Positions 1 through 12,000 of a stretch of DNA of 64,000 nt are shown here, piece after piece. Position numbers and translations under genes: made by a program. This DNA is from Charina bottae (Eukaryota > Chordata > Lepidosauria > Squamata > Charinaidae), in the NCBI GenBank assembly GCA_023362775.1, contig JALMGJ010000001.1, positions 95,407,501-95,471,500 on the forward strand, in the 5' to 3' direction. Each line of letters begins with the position of its first letter. Position 1 is the stretch's first letter. The notes beneath the pieces were generated by a model. The model searched no databases, was not told where the DNA came from, and saw only the letters and a program-made list of their open reading frames with translations.

Positions 1-3000
1 TGCAGCAATTCCACCACATACAGTAGAATCTGAAGCAGCAAATGCAATTGTAAAAGACACAATTCGTAAGATAGTATCCAAAACGGTTGCTTCTTCAGAG
101 ACAAATATCCTTCAGTATGTGGAAGAGATGATTGGCTGCATCCTAAGCTACATCCAGCATCGGATGAGCCCAGAAGGAATTATTCCAACAAGAGAGAGCT
201 CAGTTCTCATCCAGCTCATTAATGATGTATTCAATGATCTAAGCACAGAAAAACTGAGGATTCTTTCTCCATCAGCAAGATCTAGCTCTTGCCCCCAAAT
301 GCAAAGACAGCCTCCTAGCCATGAGATTTCTACAGCTCCTGAGACACCAGCAACAGCAATGACCATGACAACACTCTTCACAGCTGAGAAAAATACAAGA
401 AAACCATTTCCTCCCATTAATGTTCCTGGCATGGTAATTTACTCTGAAGCTGAACTGGAAGAAAAAGAGAAAAGGGATCAGGATGGAAGATTAAGAGTCA
501 ACAAGGAGCAGAAAATCACATATGAAGGTTTTGGTCTTGAATCACGACAAAGAAGCAGGTCTCGCCCCAAATCTGCTGTCCAGGATGATGGGGAATTTCT
601 GGACAAAGATGTGGATGTTCAATTAAAACCTATGGAGAAGACAGACAGTAGTTTGGACAATCTTGTGCAAGATGCCATTTCTTGTTCTATTGAAAGTCAG
701 AAAGCCACTACATTTCCCACTGACCCAGCGCTGAAGGCAAAACAACAGACAGTAGCTCATGAGTGGACGATAGAGCAGGCCTTGAAAAAAATGGAAGAAG
801 ACTTTAAAGGGGAAGAACAATTGCCAATCGTTGAAATGGTGAAGAATCTTTTAAAGGAAACATTCCAGCATGTTTGGGCAGAGCAAACTATCTGCCCCCC
901 CACCATTCCTCCTTCATCTCCTACCCATGTGCACATCAGCAGGCAACAGGCAGAGGAGCAACCTACCTCCAAAGGACAAAGTGAATTCACTGGTCAGATT
1001 CTAATCTCTGATAGAGAAGTGCTTGGTTTTGCTGGTGATCTGGTAAAAACCGTGTTCCAGTTTCTTTCCCATGCTGCTCAAAATGACTTCCAGGGCATCA
1101 GGAACAGGCCCTCTAGCCTCGTTTTCACTGATATTCTTCCTCTAGATGTGCCCACAGAAGCTGGCAAAGGCCTACCAACAGTGCATTTCAGAGTCCCCGA
1201 GAAGTCCTTTGATTCAGGAATCCCACAAGAAGAAGCGCAGAGTAGTACAAAACCCATGCATGATCCAAAGCACATTATTCAGACCCAACTTCCATCTAGG
1301 TCAGATCTGGCTAATGATTTGGTGCAAACGTTTATAGCAAAACTAGAATTGTTTGTCATATCCAAAGTGGAATCCCAGTTATGTTTGGATGTGGAAAACT
1401 TAAAGATGTCAATTAGTTCAGATTTTTCCTCTGCCTTACAGGAAGAATTCAAAAGAATCCTAGCCAGTCAACATGGTAGTTTGCCTAATTGTTTAGAGGA
1501 TATTTTTAGCTCCTACAATAATTCTATTTTAGCTGCAAAAGAAAAACCAGAACAGGCAGTATCATTATCTTACTCAAATTTAAAATCATATGCCAGTGAT
1601 GTGGCTAGGATGATTCTGAAAAATCTAAAGCATGGGCTGGATAAGGAAGTGGATAAAATTTCAACTCCTCCTGTTATATTCTCTGAAAGCATAGCTGCTA
1701 CCCAAATTGTCAGCATGGTTTTGACCATTTTTGCTCCTCATGAACATTGCTCTGAAGCACAGACCCCTTTATCACGGAAAGAAAGTGTATTGGAAAAAGT
1801 TTTCAGGAAAAACCCTACCTATAAAAGAGATCTCCAGAGCCAAATCCAAAACACAGTGGAAACTGTTTTAAATGAAATCTGTCAGACCATAATGTTAGAT
1901 ATGGATGGTTCTGGGACGGGGAAATTACGGGTTCCTAAGGCTGCAGATGACAGCACAAAAAAAGTACTGTCCACCCCTGCTGTGGTGAAGTCTGATGCTT
2001 CGCTGGTTTCCAATGACTTGGTGGATATTGTGTTTGAAGATCTGAGTTCTGGTCTTGCAGCTGCTCTGAATATGAAGGGGGCACTTTCATCTCGACTCCA
2101 GTCTCTCCTCTATGATTTTGTTCAGAAGACAGTAGAGCCTCTGGCACAGTTGACGGAACGGGGATCCAAGGCTGGACATAAGAGTCATTTTCCAGATCTC
2201 AAGAGAAGTAAGCATCAAGCCCCCGGCCTATCAAAAGCTGAAAAAGCTCCTGGTAGAAAAATGGGTGAGTTTAGTGCTAAGCAGCTTCCAGATATAAAAG
2301 ACTTTTCTCCTGAAGGCATAGCAAAATATGTAGTTGATAATGTCTTCCTGAGACTGGAAATGTTTGTTGAAGATAAACTGGAGTCTGAATTGGGAATGGC
2401 TGCTAAGCAAGAAAAGCAATCTCTGCTGGAAAGTGGATATGCAACATCAAGTGCGCAAAGAGCCACAGAGGTCAAGGCAGGCAACTGCCGTGATAAAGCA
2501 AAATTAGCAGTTCAGGACTCTCAGTATAATTTAAGGCTCTGTGCTGAAAAACTGACTTGCACCATTCTTAAAGTAATTCAGAAGGACCTGGAACGGGAGA
2601 TGCTCTCTTGTCAAAATCTCCTCCCCTATGAAGAAAATGCTTCTGCCAATGAAATTATGAATGATCTCCTCAAGATCATAGCTGTCCAGATAGCCTTAAC
2701 AGAAAATGAGATTCAAAAAAGGGTCTTGAAAAGGATTTTTAAGAAACAACAGCCTGGACAGCATGGAAGTTTCCCATTGTTGGCAACAGTGGAAGATGTT
2801 CTCAACCAAGTTACCCAACGAATAATAGAAGATCTAGGGCATTTGCCTTCTTTTCAGAATGATCCCATATTTCTTAGTTCTGAATCCAAGTCTTCATCCT
2901 ATAATGGAATGATGGACACTGTATCTCAGATAAATGCTGGTAACGTAGCTGGTGAGATTGTGGATGGCATACTTAATAAGATGTATTCAGTTGTTGTGGA

Positions 3001-5672
3001 CACGCTCTTTACCTCTGGTGTGTCAAAGTTAGAAACAAATAATTCAGGCAGCAATAAAGATTCATCAAACATCCAAAAGATTACTCTGGCAGTATCTCAA
3101 CTCCAACCCTCTCCACAGTCCTTGAGTGAAGAACTGGTTCAAAGTGTTTTGAATAAAATTGCCTGTTTTGCTGCATCTAATTTGGAAGAGGTCCTTCCAT
3201 TGTCTGTGCAACAGAGATGGAAATATGACACACAAGCTGGCAGTAACACAATAAATAGGCCAAGTGCAATCTCAGATGATTCGGAAAGTTCACTTCTGAG
3301 AGAGACTTTGTCAAAATCTGACTTGACAGTATATGCTAAAGACGTAGTAAGCAAAGTTTTGGGAACTATTATTGATGAATTCAAAACAGAAGATTATCAC
3401 AGAACTATATATCAAGTCAATACCTTGTCATCAGAGCAGATCTCTAAAGCAAGTGGCCTCATTCATTCTGTCGTGCAAGATCTACACACTGATGATGTGC
3501 AGATTACTCATATGCATAAACACACTTCTTTGAAACGTTCCCAAATTGATGGACTTCCTTCTACCCAGATGTTCTTCCAGTTTGAGATGACAACAAAAGA
3601 TATCCACGGAAAGCCTAAAGGTCTTTTTTATGAAGATTATGCATGTTTCCTCAATCAAGTCCTTCCAAAGGAAGGCATATTAAGAGAAATATTTGAACAG
3701 CAACCATTGACAGATGCAAACATAAATGAAACCCTTAAAATGCTGCAAGTGGCAGAGAATATTGTAAGTGAGGTTTACATGAGAACCCGAGATCTAGAAC
3801 CTTCTGTTTGCATTTTGAAGAAGACTCCAGGTGAACTCAGCGAGAGACTATTCTGCTCTGGCTTTAAAAGTGTTGACGGCCCTAGGCTTTTTCACAGCGA
3901 CTCTCAGACAGAGATTGGCTCTGTTGCCAGAGACATTGTGGCAAATGTGTTTGAAAATGTGTATAAATGTTTATTATGCAGTGTTCCTGCTTCTCCAGAT
4001 AAATACAGCTTTCTGGGAAGAAAAGACCAGGCAGTACCCAAGGAATCTGCAAACTTTCTGAAACATCGATTCACTGAACCTAACTTTCCTTTTTATAATG
4101 TTTCACTGAAAAGTGCTATGGACACAATTGACAAAATAGCCAAAGAAACAGTTGAATGTGTTGTCCTCACACTGGAGACGTTTGTGGCTCGACATTTTAA
4201 ACGGGACTTTAAATGTAATTTTTTGGAAATAGTGAAATTCCCATTAGAAAGCCTTTCTTTTGCACAGCTGACGCGATCCTTAGATTCACTTTCAACTCAT
4301 GTAGCAAACGTAGCAGAAACAACAATAGAAGCGTTCCGAAACAAGCTGCAGGGAGACACTGGGAAAGGAACATTGCCTGCTTTAGGATCAACTCATAACT
4401 TTCTGGACTTTACCAAGTTGGGTGGTGCTATCACCAGGGAGTGCATTGAAACTGCAATCCAACAGGTGCAGATGCTCCACTCTGAACTGAATGTGTATGC
4501 CAACAATGCCGTCAGCAGCATTCTTGAAATTATTAAGCACACTTTGGACAGAGAGCTAACACATAAGGAAGTCAATCTATTTAGCAGCTCTTCTGAAAGC
4601 TTGGTGCTAAGTGAGACTCTTAGTGTCATGTTGGATCGCTGCAATGAAAGCCTTACTGAGATCACCTCTGAATTAATGGTGGAGAACCTCCAGCTAGAAA
4701 TGTCAAGCCGAGCATTTGCAAAGGACAGGGCTCTTGCCCAGAATCAGTTTAAATCACCAAGAGTGAAAACAATTTCTAAAATGTATAGAAGGGTAGATAT
4801 GAGGGATAGTTTCCCCCCAATCAATGTTCCTGGCATGGTAATCTACTCAGAGGAGGAGGGTGAAGTACAAGAAGAAGTCCCATCAAAATTTCCTTCTGTC
4901 TTTAAATACTCTGAGTGGGATGCTCATGTTGCACCAGAGAGACAGAAATGCAGATCAAGACCTCCCAGAAGACGAAGACAGGATAGAGGTCAATTCAAGC
5001 TAGATTTTCTAGAGGAAGATTGGCTTCCCCGGCAAAGCTCTATCCCTGAGGGAAGCATTTTGGAAAAGCTCTTTAAGAAAACAGCAGACTTTGAAGCTAC
5101 TCCTAGGCAAACTGGAATGGGGCATCAGAACAAGGCCGGCCTTCTTCCTCGTCATGAGTCCTTTGCAAGGAAATGTCCTTATGCAATTCCAGAAAGCACC
5201 TGCTATTCTGCCCTCTGTCCTCTGAAGCTTGGCCATACAGCTGAAACCATTGTCAACACTCTCCTGTATGAGTTTGGAGTGGAAAATGAGCCTATGGTGC
5301 AAAGCAGCTACTGTGAGAAATTCAGACATCTTTCTCCACTGAAGGAAAAATCTCAACTGAGATCTTCAGGCTCCTCAGTATTTGCAGAAGCAAAGCAAAA
5401 GAGGCAAAGCTTACTCAATCGCTGGAAGATCAGGTTGAGTGATTCCAATGAGAAGACAACGACAGAGGAAAGCTACCTCATGCTGGACAGTAGCAGCCTA
5501 CTCTCAAAATGGGAGAGCAAACAGCATATCTTCAAGTGCAAGAGTCCAGAGAGACATAAAGACCTAGAACTTCTGGCTTGTGCTCATGTCCCAGACCCCT
5601 GTGAGATTCACCTGCTAGCCAACCACATTGTTTTGAGTGTCATCAAGGAACTGATTATCTTACAGTCTAGAG
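1..5672 (+). CDS. FSIP2: FSIP2 giant exon (5' end outside window)
   Basis: Fibrous sheath-interacting protein 2 is a very large, testis-enriched protein of the sperm-tail fibrous sheath, known as an AKAP4 partner. The frame starting at base 2 is open from the window edge to 5671, about 1890 codons, so the exon continues leftwards and no start codon belongs here. The protein is hydrophilic and Ser/Lys/Glu-rich with recurring amphipathic helices, for example YASDVARMILKNLKHGLDKE (near 1588), CAEKLTCTILKVIQKDLERE (near 2541), YAKDVVSKVLGTIIDEFK (near 3331) and YANNAVSSILEIIKHTLDRE (near 4496). The phrase INVPGMVIYSE occurs twice, near 418 and 4822, each time followed by an Arg/Ser-rich stretch. 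The exon ends AG|GTTAGT at 5672 with one base left over, which joins exactly to the next exon at 6095. Family identity is from recall of FSIP2 sequence and its giant-exon structure. Confidence 0.88.
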
Positions 5673-6094
5673 GTTAGTCTGAGAGCTTTGCAGCAATTCA
5701 TGTCCAGTAGGCTGCATAGCTGACATTCCCTTAGGTCAGAAATGCATTTCTGTCTCTGACACATTTTGACCAAATTGCTTGAAAATCCTCTTCTTGCCCT
5801 CTATGAAAAAAGAACCAATTCACACATATCAATAATTCACTGCTATATGTTAGATATTGTTCTGTCTTTCCAGTGTTGTATAATAATTCTTTTGGCTGCA
5901 ACCAGTATGTGAACCTATGTATCTGTGACAAGCAGTGGTTGCTATAAATTTATTTTGACAAATCTATTAATTTTGCTCAAAATGTACCAATCACAGGAGA
6001 AACCACACAACCTAATGTTTAATCTCCCAAATTACAACTCCAATGACTGTGACCCAGATGTGAAATGGTAACCTGTTCATGTTTACTTCCCCAG

Positions 6095-9000
6095 ATGCTT
6101 TGGATGAAGTGTCCTATAGGAGCTCTTTGCCAGCATGGAAACAAGAAGTAATCCAGTCTGAATCAAAGTGGCTTCAGGATCGAATCTGGAGAAATACATA
6201 TCTGCCATCTAGTAGAAAGCAGTCTTCATGCCTTGATGCGTTTTGGGAACCTTTGACTCATGCAGTTCTTTCCAATGTGCTCTACAGCATTTCAAGTCCC
6301 AGTGCACGCCACAACATGCAAGAAAGAAACGAGTTTTTTGAAAGATCCCTGTCAATGTTTTGTTCTGTGGATGCTTGCTGTCCTGAACATGGGCTGAGAG
6401 GACCTAAAACCCCTCCTATGAACATAGAAGAGTTAGCATTCCACATTTCTGAGGTTATCATCCATAGCCTGTGTGAACGAAACATTTTGCAAGAGCGTAT
6501 CAGCAGAAAAGGTTTTCGGACAAGGAGATCAAGAAAGATTTTTGTCCCACCTCTCTGTTTGGCTGACTTTGATGATGTTTATCATCCTCTTGTGAAGGAG
6601 GTTAGCAACTTGTTGTCATTGGAAATTGAAATGAGAAGCAGATATGCAAGCCAAGGGAAAATTGGAGATAGTTTGTCTCAAGGGCATTTGATTTCTTCAC
6701 CTCGCTTCAGCAGGGCTTCTAGGGGTGATTGTAGAGGCCCCAGTGATGTCAAAAGGACATCCTGTCTCTCCACAATGGGTCAAATAGGCCTCAAAAACAG
6801 GAGACTAAACAGCATTGCTTCTAATCTGGACAGTTTCATCCGTAGCCTGAAAACCAGTGAGTCAAAAAATATTGTCAACAAAGTTCTGCACATCATTTTA
6901 GATTCGTTATGGCCCGATCCATCACAGAATGATTTTGGCAGCTTCTTCCCAGATGCCCGATCTCAAAATATGATGCCTTATCAAAATGCAAATAGATCAA
7001 CTAAAAGACAGCTACTTTGTTCCTCGGTGTGTCCACATGCTTATAAACTTAGTAATGACATACTTAACAGCAACTTGGGTCTGTCTCCCAAGTCTCTTGT
7101 CCTCTTGGATGTTGTGAGTGAAAAGCTGATCCGGGCACTTTTGGACAAATGCCTCTTGACAGATCATTTTACAGGCACCTTTGCTTTTGATGAGTTTCCA
7201 GAAAATGAACAGCTTCTTGATGTGAGGAAGTGTGTTTGTGATGATGAAGTCTTGCCGTATTCGCATAAAGAGATGAAAGCCCATGAGGCTGACTCCAGCA
7301 CCTCCCTTTTCACATACGACATTAAGTACACAGAGGAGCCATGGGTGGAGGCTCAGTCAGGGGTGTCTTCCTGTGAATCAGCCCTTGATGTTTTAGCTCA
7401 CACTCTGGTAAAACCTGTAATGACAGAGCTTTCCTTCAGCATTGAGCATCCAGGACAAAGGAAAACTTACTCAAAGAAGACTGTTGAATTCATGAAGCCA
7501 GCATCTAGAAAAGGACATGGCCAAGCATGTAATAAAAAGCATGCCCGCTATGGTAAAAGTGAAATGTATTCCTCGTCACGAGGTAGAAAATCAGAATCTA
7601 GAGGGTCTCCTCCAGGAAGGCGTCAAATGCGAAAAAGCGCCCGAGACAGGAAGAGGTCTGTTCTGGAAGCAGCAATCCAGCGCAGACCGGCTGCGCCCAC
7701 CAGCAGACCAGCTACAAAAAAACCCTTGTCTACAAGCTGCAAAAAGAGGCCCTGCAGAAGAGAAGTGGTGGCAGACCATGGAGATCACAACCAACTCCAG
7801 CCAGTTTTTTCTGCCATTTACTCTACACTGTTTCTGGAGGACATTGTTTCTCAGCTCTTGATCAAGATCTTTTCTTCACTGCATAGCAAATATGATCAAG
7901 ATTCTTGTATCGACCTTCATGAGATGAACACATTGTTTGTGAATGCACTGATGGAAGAATTTAAGAAAGCTGGTGTTGGAGTCTTGCAGAGAGCTGAGGA
8001 GAAAGCGTACTTCCCACTGGTAGATAGTCGAACTGTCAGCAAAATAGCTGACTCCATTTTAAGAGAGTTTGGATTCCAGTTAGCTGCTGAGGGAGACATG
8101 GGGAGGGACATAGATATTCTGGCTGAGAGGGCAGCTGAAATTATCCTGACAGAAATTTTGGATTACCAGTTGCCACCAGCAGTGTACAGGAGGCTACCTC
8201 AGAGTGCGTTCAGATATGTTAAACCTGGACCCATCATCCAGAAAATTGAGCGCTGTGTTTGTTTTCCTAAAGTAAAAAGGAGTAGGCCACCTCCTCCAGC
8301 ATACATTACCATATTGTCTCAGAAATATTTAGAAAGAGTAATAAATCGACTCCTGACCCAGGTTTTTCCACCCACAGAGGGCACCACCTGCAACCAAGAC
8401 GAAGGAGAGATGTCAGAAGTTGACTTTAATGAGCTCTGTTCCTATATAATCAAACAAGTAATGAGGTCCATTTCAAAACACAAAATCTGGGTAGCAAAGA
8501 AGGATGATCGATGCTGTTTACATTCAGAGAAAGAGATTCAGAACATGGTTGATTCAGTCTACAGAAATATGTTAAAAATGTCTGGCTCACAGTTCTCTAT
8601 ACAGAAAGATGTGGAATGCAGGGATACTGCTTTTGTTGACAGCATGACCAGCTTCATCATTCAGGAAGTCACTAACCATCATCTTCAGACTTTTCTCTCC
8701 AAAGATGAAGACCCTTTGGGAAATCCTGACCCTGAAGCCTTGTCTGAGAATATAGTCAGGACAGTTTTGGATAGCATTAGTGAGCCTTCAATGTCTTGTA
8801 CTGAAGTTTTCCCAGCTAGGTTTTTAGAAGAAATCGTTTCCAGAGTCTTATCTAAAATCTTTTGTGTTGCTGGGGACAAAAAGAAAATGACTAAAGGACA
8901 GCCTGAAATTGAGTTTGGTAAAGTGGCTAAAAGGATGGCCAGTTCAATCAGTTTGCAGTTTGGCAGAGCTTCAGTTACTGGGGTGCAAAAAGGGGAGGAA

Positions 9001-12000
9001 CAAAGTCTCGGAGCCCCACTGTCAGATGTCATGGATGATGTCATAGACTCTGTATACAACAATATAGTGAGAGAAGGACAGATGACTCCAGGAGGTGATT
9101 TCAGCCGCATAAGAAAGAATGTCATTTATGAAAACGTTAAAAGATTGATTGAAAAAGGCATCTCTGATAATCTTCTACATCCCTTATTTTCTGGAGATTT
9201 GTCCAGGCTTTCTCATTTACCTGTACCTCAAGAGGAGGTTAGTGATGCTGCTAGAGACAAAGAGTTCCATGAGGATGAGAGTTGGTCGCCATTTAGCACC
9301 TTATTATCATCAGGGTTCCTAAAAGATCTAATTACTGGTCTACTCAGAAGAATTTTCCCTTCCACACCACCCAGAGATGCTTCATCACCTTGGAATAAAA
9401 AGCTCTTGTCAGAATCAGACTTAAACAAGCTCTCCAATCAGTTGCTCTATGATATTCGGATGAAGCTTTTAAAACATGAAATCAGAGTTACAAAGGACAC
9501 ACCCCCTGAACAGTATGAATATTCTGAGGAAGATGTTCAGAACATGACAGATTCTTTGTGCAGCAAGATCATACAGAAATCAGGCTCCCTTGAAGCTGTC
9601 CAGAGAGATGTGAAAAATAAGAACAGTGTTATTATTGATCGAATAGCTGGCTTTCTTGTTGGAGACATTCTCCAACAGCATGTTCAACCTTTTGTATCCA
9701 GAAAGGAGACTTCTGGTTGGGATATTGCTGCTGCAGGAGACTCTACGGGAGGATTAGAAATTTATAGAACTGCTATCAAGCCCTTGGACCTCAGGGAAGT
9801 AATTGGGAAAAAACAGAAAAGTTCACCTACTTCTTTCCTAGGAAATATTATTTCTGAATTGCTTTCAAAAATCTCTGATACGTTATTAGAACTCCCTCCT
9901 AGTGCCTCTAGGGAAGACGTGGGAGATGCAGCTGTGAGGTTGGCAAAATCAGTTACAAAAGAGCTTGCAAAAGCTCACTTCAATGTTGAAGAAGGTCCTG
10001 AAGAGCCTCTTGGTTCCCCTCCAGAGGATACATATATAGTAGACCAGAATTCACCTTACAAGGATTCTACACAAAGTTTTCTCTCTAAAAAAGATCCAGA
10101 AGATAAGAGGGATGCTTCACCTTGTCAAACAGCCACTATAAAATTTGAAGAAGCTGTAGATCATCTGCTTCAGTCAGCATGCCCATCAAATGTATTAGAA
10201 GCAAATTGCCTCATTCATGAAAATCTGATGGTAGATCAGTATGGCCCGCAGATGAAGCCTTCAGTATCACCCTATATCACTGTGCTATCTTACCCAGTGT
10301 TAGAAGCTATCATTGATAGGTTATTTGCCCATATTTTCCCATCATCTTCTAACACTGCTGCATCCTCAGATAAGGGCAAAGGTCCATTTGGATTTGAAAT
10401 GCAAGACAGAATTGCCCAGGTTAAGATGGACATCATGGCAATAATTTTGAAACAGGCCATCTGGACCAGCACTTATGGCAGTGAAAAAGAAACTGGTATT
10501 TCAGAAGAAGCAATAGAGAACATGGTGGAATCTGTGTATTGTGATGTTCTGCATGAGGTTCTGCTGCAGCAGCCTTTCCCAGAAGACAGAGAAATATTAA
10601 GGAATTTGTATGTCACTCAGATAGCTTGTTTCATGATTAATGAACTGTTTAAGCATCATCTTCAGTCTTTAACATCAGAAGACCCACCATCTTACATAAA
10701 CCATGGTGCTAGGAACATTCCAGACTCTGGGATGACTGTCTTTCCTTGCAGAGTCTTAGAAAATATGCTTAACCAGCTCCTGGAGAAAATATTCCCCAAT
10801 CCAGAGAGCATTGCTGCATATACTGGAAAACATGATGATGACTTTTCTGAAACAGATTTCACTGAGATAGCTGCAAACCTGAAAGGCTATATTGTTACAG
10901 AGATTTCAGCACATGAAGTCAAGCTGGAAAATGTCTCAGAGCGAATCCCAGACATGGATCAAGAGACAGAAGAAGACATTGCTACTTCAGTTTATAATCA
11001 GATTTTGCAAAAGTATCAATCCCAAAGTGAACTTCAGGATACTCTCATGGTCCAAGGGGATGGCACTGTGCGTGAAATTGCCCAATTACTCATAAGAGAA
11101 ATCTTAAACTTCCACCTCCACCCATTTTTAAGTAGCAATGATTCCTCTTCTGAGTACTCTAAATGGCAGAAAGAAGGGCAACAATTTTCTCGACGCATCT
11201 ATTCTGCCCTGTTTTTAGAAGATGTGGTTGTTGCTTTCTTTTGCAAAATCTTATCTTCCCCTAATATTTTGGCATATTCTAAGGACATCAATTTATCAGA
11301 GGATGAGATGAGAAATCCAGTGATTGAACTTGTAAATGCTTTGGTAAATGAATTTAAAATGTCAGAAGTTAAGGTTATTCAGGGTGCAGAGGAGGATGTA
11401 TGGCTTCCACAGATAGGTGCTGAAAAAGTGATTGAAATAAGTAATTCTATTTATGAAGAATTACTGCAACAATTTGGGACAGAGTTTGAGATTTTTAAGG
11501 CTTTTCAAAAAAACATCTGCAGGTTAGCAGAAAAACTGGCTCCCATAATAATAAGAGAGATCTCTGGTTACCAGTTGTTGCCCATGTTTACTGGTGATAC
11601 TTCTTCGTATTTGTTTTCATTTCTGGAAGCTGAAACCATTGTTGACAGAGTTGAAACTCTCCTCCCAGAACCAACATCCTCTGGTTCTGTATTTGGAGAG
11701 ATGTTTGTCAAGATCTTACACCGAATATTTCCATCTTGGCTCCCTGATAGTGCACCAGCTTCTACTCATCCAGCAGTGAGTGAAGAAGGGAAGAGAAGTC
11801 CCCCTATGAGCTATTTGAAGGAAGAACCAAGTTCTGATGCCAGCAAAAGTATTCAAAACATAGTACAAAATATTTGTAAATCAGTCTACGTAAAGTCTGG
11901 ATCTCCAAATAGAAAACAGGAAAGCACAGCTGAAGAAGCAGGATTTCTCAGTAAAACCAAACAGGGTTATCGTTCCCCCAGATCAAAGTCTCCTCTAGGG

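Noticed and set aside
6079..6094. ATG opening the second FSIP2 frame
   Set aside because: It lies inside the splice acceptor; the exon begins at 6095 and joins the previous exon in phase.
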